From positions 1 to 42,382 of IMG/VR virus record IMGVR_UViG_3300042372_000650: a stretch of DNA of 42,382 nt. One strand, written 5' to 3'. Position numbers and translations under genes: made by a program. Positions 29,179 to 36,791 of the stretch are shown one piece after another (within the stretch, counting starts at the first letter, position 1; the number at the start of each line of letters is the position of its first letter). Source of the stretch: a virus. The notes under the pieces were generated by a model that was not told the origin of the DNA, did no database searches, and was given only the letters and a program-made list of their open reading frames with translations.

Positions 29179-29532
29179 ATGACATCGATTAATCAAATCA
29201 ATGCCGGAGTTATTGTTACCCAGACCCGCATGATGGGCCTTGGCCTTAATGATGCGCTCGGCATGGCGCATGAGGCGCGGCTTTTCAATGATCTGAACAA
29301 GGACGCCCACCGCGCCACTGTGGTCCGCTTGGTTAAGGCGATCTGGGAACAAGATGAGCGGGACATGGGCGAGGCCCGCCGCCTTTCGACGCAACTGGCC
29401 ATCAGCAATGAGCGCGCCGCCGCCAAGTTTGGCGACCGCTGGACCGCCGCACTAGCCCTTCCATTAGGCCGCAAGCGCCGCGACAAGCTGGCCAAGATGC
29501 GCCGGGCCGCCGACCCACGGGCGCAGGCATGA
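29179..29532 (+). CDS. Hypothetical protein under palindromic promoter
   Basis: The ATG at 29179 is preceded by AGGAAG and gives 117 residues. It is helical and rich in Met, Asn, Arg and Ala; the C-terminal 25 residues are strongly basic (GRKRRDKLAKMRRAA). It is the first gene behind the promoter at 29099 and overlaps an HTH gene by four bases. No family recognised. The arrangement resembles anti-CRISPR/Aca operons, but this is an analogy only. Confidence 0.62.
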   Translation: MTSINQINAGVIVTQTRMMGLGLNDALGMAHEARLFNDLNKDAHRATVVRLVKAIWEQDERDMGEARRLSTQLAISNERAAAKFGDRWTAALALPLGRKRRDKLAKMRRAADPRAQA

Positions 29533-29930
29533 CCCCCTTCACCCTCCTTCTCGGCGCAGCTGGCCTCTCACACAGAGAGGCCAGCGACTTTTTGCAGGTG
29601 CGCCTTGATACCATCCACGCTTGGTCAAGCGGTCGCAATAATTGCCGCCCGGCAGTGCTTACCGAACTGCGCGCCCTGATCCAAAAACAAGACCGGGCCG
29701 CGCGCGAGGCCATAGCCCAGATCGAGCAGGTCCGTAGCCAGCACCCCGCCGCCGAGATCGAGCTTGGCTATCCAACCGACGACCATGAGGCTCAGGGCCT
29801 CGGCTGGCCTTGCGTCGGCGCATGGCGGGCCATGGCCGCAAGGGTGGTGGTCGCGGCCCTGCCCGTGCGGCTGGTTCCGCGCGGCTCTAGTCTCGCCACG
29901 GCGGCGGCCATTGCCGCCCATGAGCCCTAA
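29529..29930 (+). CDS. HTH protein, possible autorepressor of its operon
   Basis: This 133-residue protein has a helix-turn-helix in residues 11-45 (LSHREASDFLQVRLDTIHAWSSGRN, then CRPAVLTELRAL) followed by a charged helix with KQDRAAREAIAQIEQV, similar in layout to short Aca/YdiL-type DNA-binding proteins. The rest is Ala-rich and less clear. It would be the natural candidate to bind the palindrome at 29106-29124. Its stop TAA overlaps the stop of the convergent methylase gene. Confidence 0.58.
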   Translation: MTPFTLLLGAAGLSHREASDFLQVRLDTIHAWSSGRNNCRPAVLTELRALIQKQDRAAREAIAQIEQVRSQHPAAEIELGYPTDDHEAQGLGWPCVGAWRAMAARVVVAALPVRLVPRGSSLATAAAIAAHEP

Positions 29931-30786
29931 AGCAGGCGCGGCGCGGCCCTTATCGGATTGAGATTGACCCCCTTGGTGATCAGTAATTCTTGGACCGGCG
30001 CATTGCCGTCGGCCTTGCCGATACTATAGCGGGTCTCGATGGGGGTGATATCGGCCCAGTCAAACAGAGATCGGATCTCTGGAACATCATTAATCGACAT
30101 AATGAACTTGCCGCTTATCCCTTTAAGGGTGTCGGCCAGTCTTGCAAAATCGGATGGCGGAAATAGGCCAGTGCCATAATCGTCTTCGCTGCCCCAATAG
30201 GGCGGGTCGAGATAAAACAGGGTTGCCGGGCGGTCATAGCGCGGGATCAGGTCGCTCCAGTCCAGATGCTCGATCACCACATCGGTCAGGCGCTCGTGAA
30301 TGGCCTCAAGCCGGGGCCGCAGCCGCGCCAGATTAAAGGTGACGCCCGAGGCCGGATCAATGCCAAAATTGCGGCCCTTGACCTTGCCTGCAAAGGCCAG
30401 GGTCTGGAGATAGAGAAAGGTCGCGGCCCGCTCTATATCGGTCAGGTCAAGCCCACGCAGGGTCTTGAGCCGGTCAAATTCCGAGCGCATGGCAGGCCGC
30501 CAGCGCAGGGCCGCAAACAGGGCCTCCGGATGCGCTGCAAGATCCGGTATAGATTCACCAGATCGCCGGAGACATCATTAATCACCTCGACCGCTGGGCG
30601 CATTGAGCGGCGCAGGAAAATACCACCCATACCGACAAAGGGCTCGCAATAGCAATCATGCGCCGCCTGGGCGATCAGGCCGCAGATGCGCTTGGCCAAG
30701 AGCCGCTTGCCACCAATCCAGGCGGCGGCGGGCTCGGCAGGCTGGACCCAGGTCAGGCCGGGACGGGTATTGGGGGTGTGGTTCAT
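29927..30786 (-). pseudogene. Dam-type adenine methylase with a frameshift
   Basis: The N-terminal part (from ATG 30786) has WIGGKRLLAKRI and FVGMGGIFLR, the SAM-binding segment of D12-class adenine methylases. The C-terminal part continues in another frame with the catalytic DPPY in FYLDPPYWGSEDDYG. The frames meet near 30529-30540; adding one base there would restore the expected continuous protein (about 286 residues). No slippery heptamer is visible at the junction. The gene is either broken or carries a sequencing/assembly indel. It is the last minus-strand gene after the lysis genes. Confidence 0.85.
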
Positions 30787-30791
30787 GGTTT

Positions 30792-30883
30792 AGCAATCCT
30801 CATACGCTAAGGCCCGCCCGTGCTCGAGCGCGGGGCGGTGACTGGGCCGGGTGGCCACAGGTCTGGTCGTATGAGGGTTTGCT
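30792..30883. promoter_or_regulatory. Long-spaced inverted repeat upstream of the Dam gene
   Basis: AGCAATCCTCATACG (30792-30806 region) is repeated in inverse orientation as CGTATGAGGGTTTGCT (30868-30883), with one indel. The arms lie about 60 bases apart in the gap ahead of the methylase gene. The spacing suits paired operators or looping rather than a simple terminator. Nothing else coding is seen in 30787-30954. Confidence 0.45.
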
Positions 30884-30954
30884 CATAGGTCGGCGCGCGC
30901 CAACGCACCGATCCCGCCCGCTTGGGCTAGGATAGAATAGAGTTTAGGGGTTAC

Positions 30955-30994
30955 AGCCCGACCATTTTCCCGGCGTCGGGAACATGGTCGGGCT
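30955..30994 (-). terminator. Very strong hairpin after the holin gene
   Basis: AGCCCGACCAT (30955-30965) pairs perfectly with ATGGTCGGGCT (30984-30994). After one mismatch the stem goes on with TTCCCG/CGGGAA around GCGT. The holin stop lies at its edge. It most likely ends the late operon on the minus strand; a T-rich stretch exists only on the other side, so it may also stop rightward transcription. Confidence 0.65.
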
Positions 30995-31410
30995 TATTTC
31001 GCCGCCACGCCATTGATCTTTTCGATCGTGCGCAGGCCGCCAAGGCCGAGCATGCCGCTGACCAGACCGATCAGGGCGAATTCATTGACCGGCTCAAGCG
31101 CAAAGCCGAACAGTTTCAGGATCAGGGGCGAGAAAATCGGCTTGATCAGGAGCGCATAGGCCAGGCCCGCCACGCAGATCCAGCCAATGCCGGGCCGCCA
31201 GCGGCTGACCACAGGATCGGAACTGGCGGCCTCGATCTGGTTTATGGCCATCTGACCCTTGGCCAGCTCGGTCTCGGCGGTCAACCGCGCCAGCTCGCCG
31301 GACTGTTGCAGCTCGATCATTTTCAGCTTGGCCGCATCGCGCTGGACCGGATCGGGGAATGCCCGGTCGATCACGGTGCCGACAATGCCCAAGATTGCAT
31401 CAAGGTTCAT
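30994..31410 (-). CDS. Holin, three-TM GTA type
   Basis: This 138-residue protein matches the holin family of gene transfer agents. The N-terminal part (FPDPVQRDAAKLKMIELQQSGELARL) is the charged domain of that family; then SRWRPGIGWICVAGLAYALL, a second hydrophobic stretch (LILKLFGFALEP) and a third (LIGLVSGMLGLGGLRTIEK) follow. Holins form lesions in the inner membrane that release the endolysin, coded immediately upstream. It is the last gene of the late unit before the terminator. Confidence 0.88.
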   Translation of the reverse strand: MNLDAILGIVGTVIDRAFPDPVQRDAAKLKMIELQQSGELARLTAETELAKGQMAINQIEAASSDPVVSRWRPGIGWICVAGLAYALLIKPIFSPLILKLFGFALEPVNEFALIGLVSGMLGLGGLRTIEKINGVAAK

Positions 31411-31413
31411 ATT

Positions 31414-31881
31414 TCAAGCCCTCATCAGGTTGCTAGCAATCCGCCGCGCCCAGCCCTTGCCATAGGTCTGCCAGCCCGGCAGGCCGGTCATGAATTGCAG
31501 TCGCGCGGCGCTATAGCGCGCCTGCAGGGTCACCGGATTGGCCGCGCGCAGGGCGGCCTGGCTGGCCGGGCCAAACTGGCCATCGGCTTTGGTGCCAAGC
31601 GCGGTTTGCAAAAACCGAATGGCCTGGCCCAGGCCAGAATTGACGGCGGCGTCAAACACGTCAAACCGCACAGCTGCGGGCAGGCCGTCACAGCCCGCCG
31701 GGGCCCAATAATCGCGCTTATAGATCGCCTTGGCCGCATCTAGGGTCAGATTCTTGATATCCGTACCCGGATAGGCGCGGCGGGAAATGCCATATTTGGT
31801 CTCGCCGCCGGGGTCGCGCGGATCGTTCACATAGCCGCCCTCATGCCCAATCAGGGCCTCGAAAGCTTCGTCAAAGGTCAT
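31414..31881 (-). CDS. Endolysin, GH108 muramidase
   Basis: This 155-residue protein starts with FEALIGHEGGYVNDPRDPGGETKYGIS, the signature of GH108 lysozymes, with catalytic Glu14. The rest carries AIYKRDYWAPAGCDGLP and a C-terminal segment similar to peptidoglycan-binding domain PG_binding_3. It lacks a signal peptide, so it depends on the holin four bases downstream. Length is usual for the family. Confidence 0.94.
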   Translation of the reverse strand: MTFDEAFEALIGHEGGYVNDPRDPGGETKYGISRRAYPGTDIKNLTLDAAKAIYKRDYWAPAGCDGLPAAVRFDVFDAAVNSGLGQAIRFLQTALGTKADGQFGPASQAALRAANPVTLQARYSAARLQFMTGLPGWQTYGKGWARRIASNLMRA

Positions 31882-31885
31882 GGGG

Positions 31886-32206
31886 TTACTCCACTGTCTG
31901 ATCTGATCCGCGCCGCGCGCGGGGGGTTAGGCGCTCCATCACGCGCTGTTCCAGCCGGTCTTGTCCGGCCATGATCTGATTGATTTTTTCGTCGAGAAAG
32001 CTGAACCGCTCATCTAGCCGCGCAAACGCTTCGCGATCGGCCTGGCGCTGACCTGAGGCCTCCTTATTGGCATCCGTGATGTCCTGGACGCCCTTAAGTG
32101 CGGTCTTGGTGCGCCCCTCAAGGCGAAACAGCCAATAAAGCGCTGCAACCCCCATTCCAAGCGCGGTTAAATCGACCGGCTGCAAACCGGTTGAGGAAAG
32201 GCTCAT
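31886..32206 (-). CDS. Membrane-anchored coiled-coil protein, lysis cassette
   Basis: This 106-residue protein has a single N-terminal membrane segment (LTALGMGVAALYWLFRL) followed by a long charged helix with heptad-like spacing (REAFARLDERFSFLDEKINQI). The layout, one anchor and a coiled coil, agrees with an inner-membrane spanin-type protein but lacks proof. It lies next to the endolysin. No family recognised. Confidence 0.6.
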   Translation of the reverse strand: MSLSSTGLQPVDLTALGMGVAALYWLFRLEGRTKTALKGVQDITDANKEASGQRQADREAFARLDERFSFLDEKINQIMAGQDRLEQRVMERLTPRARRGSDQTVE

Positions 32207-32225
32207 CTGACCCTCGCTATGTTTT

Positions 32226-32444
32226 TTAAAAGTGGATCTTGGTTGTTAGGGCTGGGGTTAATAGCCCCAAAATAAAGCCGACCATGCCGCCGCCCGCCGC
32301 AAGATAGACCATTAGGCGGGCCTGGGAATTTACCTTGTCTTCTAGGATCTTGAAACGCTTGACCAGGCCATCGCTACCGTCGCCGGGGCCGATGAGCACG
32401 GTCTCGATCGTGGCCAGCCTTTCGCCCGCCTCGCGGGCGTTCAT
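32226..32444 (-). CDS. Small membrane protein, lysis cassette
   Basis: The ATG at 32444 (72 residues) overlaps the upstream stop as ATGA; the longer frame is excluded because it runs antiparallel to nothing conserved. The N-terminal helix (REAGERLATIETVL) precedes one C-terminal membrane segment (LMVYLAAGGGMVGFILGLL). The form resembles small phage holin/antiholin-like proteins of the XkdA type, but no firm family was recognised. Confidence 0.6.
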   Translation of the reverse strand: MNAREAGERLATIETVLIGPGDGSDGLVKRFKILEDKVNSQARLMVYLAAGGGMVGFILGLLTPALTTKIHF

Positions 32445-32917
32445 TCCAAGCCCGCCGCACGAGGCCTTGCACGGCCAGGGCCAAGGCCATGGCGATGAAT
32501 ATACAATACCACATCGCGCCCCCCAATCCCCGCCACAATGGCCAGCATCAGCCCATAGGTGATATTCAACTCGATAATATAGATCAGCAAGGCCCAGGGC
32601 GCGTCTGAGGCGGCCTGATAGGCGACATGGGTGAAGCTCTGAAAGCCTAGGATCCACAAAAGATACATTTTCCACACCTCCCACCGCGCCCGCGCGGCTA
32701 GGGCCAAGGCGCTGGCAAGGCCAAGATCCAGCACAGGCCCCAGTAACATCGACTGCGGCGGCGTACAGACCTGCGAGACCACCATGGTCAGGGGCCAGGT
32801 CAGGGCCAGAACTAGGGCCGCTCCCAACAGGTCCGATCGGTCGCGGGTCAGGCCATGCGCCAAACAGGCTAGGCCGAGCATAATCGCGGCAAAGACGCCA
32901 AGCGCGTACCAGGCCAT
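32441..32917 (-). CDS. Multi-pass membrane protein
   Basis: Starting at ATG 32917, this 158-residue protein has four to five hydrophobic segments (GVFAAIMLGLACLAHGL, LLGAALVLALTWPLTMVVS, GLASALALAA, LLWILGF, LLIYIIELNITYGLMLAIV). A basic tail follows. It could be a second holin or a membrane protein for host takeover. It is in the lysis/fibre junction of the late operon. No family recognised. Confidence 0.62.
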   Translation of the reverse strand: MAWYALGVFAAIMLGLACLAHGLTRDRSDLLGAALVLALTWPLTMVVSQVCTPPQSMLLGPVLDLGLASALALAARARWEVWKMYLLWILGFQSFTHVAYQAASDAPWALLIYIIELNITYGLMLAIVAGIGGRDVVLYIHRHGLGPGRARPRAAGLE

Positions 32918-32924
32918 CTTAACC

Positions 32925-33173
32925 TCAAGCCTTTTTCGGCTTTGGACCCCCGGCGGCGGCCAGGACCGGGGTCTTGAGGGTTGGGGTCGCCAGATCGGCA
33001 TGGCGCGCGGCGAGTTGCAAAAGCGTATGGGCCTGATCGAGATATTTGGCCACGGCCTCGCCTGCCTCTGGGGCCTTAGCAAAGGCCTGGCCCTGCACCG
33101 CATGCAGGCCCTTTAAACAGACCATGATGCCAAGGGTCAGGGCCTGGGCCTTAAAAGCAATCCATGAATTCAT
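32925..33173 (-). CDS. Small hypothetical protein with N-terminal hydrophobic segment
   Basis: The ATG at 33173 has CAGGAG nine bases upstream, so it is preferred over the GTG one codon earlier (82 residues). Residues 5-25 are hydrophobic (AFKAQALTLGIMVCLKGLH); a helix AKAPEAGEAVAKYLDQAHTL follows; the end is Lys/Pro-rich. Role unknown. Confidence 0.55.
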   Translation of the reverse strand: MNSWIAFKAQALTLGIMVCLKGLHAVQGQAFAKAPEAGEAVAKYLDQAHTLLQLAARHADLATPTLKTPVLAAAGGPKPKKA

Positions 33174-33206
33174 CACACACGACTCCTGCTTGAGTGTTAT
33201 TCTAGA

Positions 33207-33545
33207 TTAAAACACTGAAGATAGAACTGTAAATTTACCCGATAGCTGTGTCGAGACCACGCCATTGGCCAGGGTAATCCTGATCTCGTAATCATAGATC
33301 CCGTCGGTTATGGCCACCGTCGTCTGCATGGCCGGGGTGATGGCTATCTGGACCTGGCCTAGGGCGGCATTGGTCACCGTGATTCCAGACCCGATCGCGG
33401 CGGTCAGGCCATTGGACAGCTTGAACTGGATCGCCGCGCCGGTCAGGCCGGTCAGGGACAAGGGCGCGCCGCTGGAATCGTTAAGCGTGACATCCATCAA
33501 CCAGGTCTCGCCCCGGGTAAAGACGGCTATGGCTTGCACAGGCAT
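33207..33545 (-). CDS. Baseplate/fibre protein with BppU N-terminal-like domain
   Basis: This 112-residue protein is strand-rich throughout (RGETWLMDVTLNDSSGAPLSLTG and YDYEIRITLANGVVSTQLSGKF). This pattern resembles the N-terminal domain of upper baseplate proteins in siphophages and related small virion proteins. It follows the repeat protein gene. GGGAG precedes the ATG at 33545. A fibre-linked role is an inference. Confidence 0.6.
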   Translation of the reverse strand: MPVQAIAVFTRGETWLMDVTLNDSSGAPLSLTGLTGAAIQFKLSNGLTAAIGSGITVTNAALGQVQIAITPAMQTTVAITDGIYDYEIRITLANGVVSTQLSGKFTVLSSVF

Positions 33546-33547
33546 GC

Positions 33548-34027
33548 TTAAAAACTCCCAATCAGTGTGATGCGATTTTGGCGGCCGGTCAGGCCGGTCT
33601 TACTGCTCAGGCCCCTTAGGCCCTGATAGGCCTGCATTCCGGTCAAGACATAGCCGCGCAGGACAAAGACCGGCACCAGCGTCCCGCTCACCGACCCCGA
33701 CCCGCTGGCGCTGCCGCCGATCGCGGTCTGGGCCCAGACCAGGGCCACCAGGCTGGACGTGCCGGTCGCTGTGCCGGTCAGGGCCGCCGATCGGGCTACA
33801 AGGCCGGTCAGGCTGGATGTGCCGCTCGCCGTCCCGCCAATCGCGCCGGGCGTCACCACAAGCCCGGTCAGGCTGGAGGCCCCCGCCGCCGTGCCGGTCA
33901 GGGCCGCCGCCAGACCCAAGGCCCCGGTCAGGCCCCCGGTGCCGGTGGCCGTGCCCGCGACCTGGCCGCCCGCTAGGGACCCACCCTGAAAACTATCGGC
34001 CTGAAAGGCCCCGGGCTGAAACGCCAT
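33548..34027 (-). CDS. Low-complexity repeat protein, fibre cluster
   Basis: This 159-residue protein contains five imperfect repeats of 18-19 residues built on a Gly-Thr-Ala-Thr-Gly-Thr-Ser-Ser-Leu-Thr-Gly-Leu pattern across residues 25-115. Repeats of this type form extended beta structures in fibres and adhesins. A basic C-terminal segment follows. It is located among fibre genes. Recombination could change repeat number and with it the fibre length. Confidence 0.65.
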   Translation of the reverse strand: MAFQPGAFQADSFQGGSLAGGQVAGTATGTGGLTGALGLAAALTGTAAGASSLTGLVVTPGAIGGTASGTSSLTGLVARSAALTGTATGTSSLVALVWAQTAIGGSASGSGSVSGTLVPVFVLRGYVLTGMQAYQGLRGLSSKTGLTGRQNRITLIGSF

Positions 34028-34036
34028 GTGCGCGCG

Positions 34037-34309
34037 CTAGCCCAGGCCTTGGGCAGCGGCCAAGGGGCCGGTCATCCCCGCCACGGGCTTGGCCTCAATG
34101 CGCCAGGCCTCTTGCCCAACATCCCAGACCACCATCTCGCTGGCGGCATTAAAAACCGGCTGGGGCGGGGCCTCGACCAGGCCGCAGGCCAACAAGACCT
34201 CGGGCGGTTGATTAGCCAGATCGGTCCAGGCTCGGCCCTGACCATCATAGGCCAGCATGGGCAGGCCCGCAGGCGCGGCGCGATTAAGTCGGTATAAGGG
34301 CGCGGTCAT
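34037..34309 (-). CDS. Fibre assembly or accessory protein
   Basis: This 90-residue protein has a compact pattern with conserved-looking Pro, Trp and Gly (MLAYDGQGRAWTDLANQPP and VVWDVGQEAWRIEA). It sits after the Gly-rich fibre gene and overlaps it by ATGA. That is where fibre chaperones often lie, but sequence alone does not prove this. Confidence 0.5.
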   Translation of the reverse strand: MTAPLYRLNRAAPAGLPMLAYDGQGRAWTDLANQPPEVLLACGLVEAPPQPVFNAASEMVVWDVGQEAWRIEAKPVAGMTGPLAAAQGLG

Positions 34310-35016
34310 TTTGGCACCTGGCCGTCATAGAATTCGATAATCATGGCCCCAGCACCCGCCCAGCCCGCGCCAAAGCCGCCGCCGCCCGGCCCGGCATCAT
34401 TGGCATTGACGCCGCCATTATCAAAAGCGCCGAACCCACCAATGCCCAGACTGTCAAAATCGCCAATATCCGAGGCCGCGAACCCGCCTTTAAAATTATA
34501 GGCTGCCGAATAGTTGAAGCTCGGCAAGCGGCTCGATGGGTTGGACGCCACTTCCCAGGCCGCCCCAAGCCACCCGCCCCAGCCGGTAGAGCTCGGATCA
34601 CCGCCCTGTCCGCCATCGCGCTTAACCTGACCAATTGAGGCCGAGGCCTGACCCCCCGCGCCCGTCCCGGCCCCCGGCGCGGCGGATAAGAGCACAGTCC
34701 CGCCGCGACTAAGGCTGGACTCGTAGCTCACGCCCGTAAAATACCAAGAACTGACAAAGGCGCTCAAGGTTTCGCCAGGGGTAACCGCAAGAAGGGTTCG
34801 TGCATAGGCCCCGCCGCCCCCCGCATAACTGGCCCCAAAATCTTGGCCACCCGCGCCAACGGCCCGGACATCAGCCCAGATCGCCCGGCTGGGAACTATA
34901 ATATTCTGCGCCGTACCGCTGGTCGGCGGCACAGAAAGCCGCCGAACCAGCGCGCCCAAATCTGCCCGCCCCGTGCTCTGGATCGCGGATCGCTTAGGAC
35001 CGATCAGGCGGCTCAT
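34306..35016 (-). CDS. Glycine-rich tail fibre protein
   Basis: This 236-residue protein has an N-terminal anchor, then Gly/Ala/Ser-rich stretches (GAGGQDFGASYAGGGG and GPGGGGFGAGWAGAGAM) with conserved Trp, and ends in a short strand (IIEFYDGQ). This is the layout of glycine-rich receptor-binding fibre tips that form polyglycine bundles. It may bind the host surface. Start overlaps the upstream stop by four bases. Confidence 0.68.
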   Translation of the reverse strand: MSRLIGPKRSAIQSTGRADLGALVRRLSVPPTSGTAQNIIVPSRAIWADVRAVGAGGQDFGASYAGGGGAYARTLLAVTPGETLSAFVSSWYFTGVSYESSLSRGGTVLLSAAPGAGTGAGGQASASIGQVKRDGGQGGDPSSTGWGGWLGAAWEVASNPSSRLPSFNYSAAYNFKGGFAASDIGDFDSLGIGGFGAFDNGGVNANDAGPGGGGFGAGWAGAGAMIIEFYDGQVPK

Positions 35017-35906
35017 GCGGCGATCTCCTGTCCGGTCACAACAAGGTCTAGGCTGGTGGCGGCGCTGGCGCGGGCCTGGATGCGCCAGGTGGCAGGCAAG
35101 ACCAGATCTTCAATCACGTCCTGGGCCGTGCCAGCGGCAATGATCAGGCTCTGGACCAGATAAAACGTATTGGTGCCATTATTGATCGCCAGGTCCAGGC
35201 TCGCGGCACTGGTGGCATGCACATTGCTGGCCCGCAGCTTGTGCTTTTGCATCCGGCCCGTCGCCACGGCGCTGCCGATCGTCCCTAAGGTGGTCGATAG
35301 GTTGGACCCAAACAAAAGGCCAGACCCGATCGGCGTGGTCGGCGCTGTGGTTTCCAGACCGGTGGCCACAATCGTCAAGGCGCCCGCAATGCTGGCCCGC
35401 GCACTCACCCGCCAGGTCGCGGGCAGATAAAGATCCTCGATAATGTCCTGGGCCGTGCCCAGATCGACGCGCAGATTCTTGACCAGATAATAGGTCACGG
35501 TGCCGTTCGTAACCGCAATGTCACAGGTCGCCCCGCCCGCACTGGCCAGCTGATTGGCCACGCGAATTTTTAGCTTTTGCGTTTTCCCCGTCGCCACTGT
35601 GGTGGTGATCTGGGTCAGGGTGGTGGTCAGATTGGCCGCGTTCAGGACGCCCGTGGTCGCCCCGCCCTGCACCCCGCCCAGCCAGATGGCCGAGGGATTA
35701 AGATAAAGGCTGGTACTGGCCATGCCCAGGCCATTGGTCAGGCCCAGCTCCTCGACCGCCCCGACCGCCGTGGTGGTGCGGCCTAGAATCTTGGCCGTGG
35801 CCATGGTGTGACTCAAGGCCGCATTCCAATTGCTCGGGCGGATCAGGGTCGTATCGGCCCCGTCCGCGACCGCTGAGACAAAGGCATGATTGATTTGCAA
35901 CGGCAC
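35013..35906 (-). CDS. Tail fibre protein with internal duplication
   Basis: This 297-residue protein carries two homologous modules of about 95 residues (residues about 95-190 and 200-295). Both contain VATGxxQKxKxR, a short central repeat, AxDIAxxNGTxTxYLV and AQDxIEDLxLPATWRxxARAS. The N-terminal 80 residues likely attach it to the virion. The tandem module is typical of beta-sandwich fibre domains. Similar arrangement in the neighbouring virion proteins supports a host-recognition role. Confidence 0.72.
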   Translation of the reverse strand: MPLQINHAFVSAVADGADTTLIRPSNWNAALSHTMATAKILGRTTTAVGAVEELGLTNGLGMASTSLYLNPSAIWLGGVQGGATTGVLNAANLTTTLTQITTTVATGKTQKLKIRVANQLASAGGATCDIAVTNGTVTYYLVKNLRVDLGTAQDIIEDLYLPATWRVSARASIAGALTIVATGLETTAPTTPIGSGLLFGSNLSTTLGTIGSAVATGRMQKHKLRASNVHATSAASLDLAINNGTNTFYLVQSLIIAAGTAQDVIEDLVLPATWRIQARASAATSLDLVVTGQEIAA

Positions 35907-35909
35907 CGC

Positions 35910-36287
35910 TTAGGCCTCCGTCACGGTGACGGCATTGATCGCCACGGTCAGGGTCAGATTGGCCGAATGCGCCACCGAGCTGGATAGCGGGCCGCCATAC
36001 AACATATTGCCGCCGGTCAGGGCGTCCCAGATCGCCAAATGGGTCAGGGTGCCAAGCGCCGCTGTCGGGGTCAGGCTGATGGCATTGGAATTCTTGGCCT
36101 GGCTGGCGGCGGCGGCCGAAAATGTGATGGCCTGGCGCGCATAGCCGGTGCCGCTGGCCTCGCTGGCCCCGGTCGCACCCGGATCGGCGGTATGCAGGCT
36201 CAAAAAGCGGCTAGTGGGCCGGGTCGGGGTGGCCCCGCCCAGTTGCCAGTCCAGGGTATTGTTGGCCGATACGGCGCTTTTAGGCAT
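35910..36287 (-). CDS. Tail fibre/virion adhesin protein
   Basis: This 125-residue protein has the family pattern seen in many alpha- and betaproteobacterial phages: FLSLHTADPGATG, ASGTGYARQAITFSAA, and LTHLAIWDALTGGNMLYGGPLS. These are annotated as tail fibre proteins. Its two Trp and Gly-rich loops suggest a compact beta fold. It precedes the duplicated fibre gene in the late unit. Confidence 0.75.
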   Translation of the reverse strand: MPKSAVSANNTLDWQLGGATPTRPTSRFLSLHTADPGATGASEASGTGYARQAITFSAAAASQAKNSNAISLTPTAALGTLTHLAIWDALTGGNMLYGGPLSSSVAHSANLTLTVAINAVTVTEA

Positions 36288-36398
36288 AGGAAGGTGCTCC
36301 CAAAAAACGGGTTAAAGGCGGGTTGAGACCCAAGAGGGGGGTTAGGGGTATTGCGGCCTAGGCCAGCTCGACCAGCTGCACTGTGACCGAACAGGAGG

Positions 36399-36791
36399 CT
36401 AGACGCCGACCCCGGCAACCGCTGTGATCGCGTTTTGGTTGACGAGGGCGCGCAGGGCCTGAATGGCCAAGCCCTGACGCAGATTGGTCAGCTCCGCGAC
36501 AAGATCGGTCTCGCTCTGCGACTGGACCACCAGCTGGCCCTCAATGCTGAGAATTGCGGGCGCGCCATTTATCACCAGTGCGCGGCCATCGGCACTGCAG
36601 GCCGAAGCCGTTAATCGGATGATCTCACGCCCTAGGCTAGAGGCCGCGTGATCGTGGCGCGCCTTGATCTTGGCATGGCCCGTCAAGGCCCCAGTCAAGG
36701 CCAACACCGAGTCTTCTGGATTGAGGTTCTGTAAGGTGCTGGTGATGTCGGCGATTACCAGATCAGTAGTTAATAAGGGACCAGTTGGCAT
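36399..36791 (-). CDS. Hypothetical tail-associated protein
   Basis: This 130-residue protein overlaps the tip protein gene by 29 bases. It contains a strand region (DGRALVINGAPAILSIEGQLVVQS) followed by a helix (ETDLVAELTNLRQGLAIQALRALV). It likely belongs to the tip or fibre attachment. No family recognised. The 111 bases between its end and the next gene hold nothing coding that I can support. Confidence 0.62.
   Translation of the reverse strand: MPTGPLLTTDLVIADITSTLQNLNPEDSVLALTGALTGHAKIKARHDHAASSLGREIIRLTASACSADGRALVINGAPAILSIEGQLVVQSQSETDLVAELTNLRQGLAIQALRALVNQNAITAVAGVGV

Noticed and set aside
30529-30540. Programmed frameshift in the Dam gene
   Set aside because: No slippery heptamer at the junction and no domain boundary there; a missing base explains it better.
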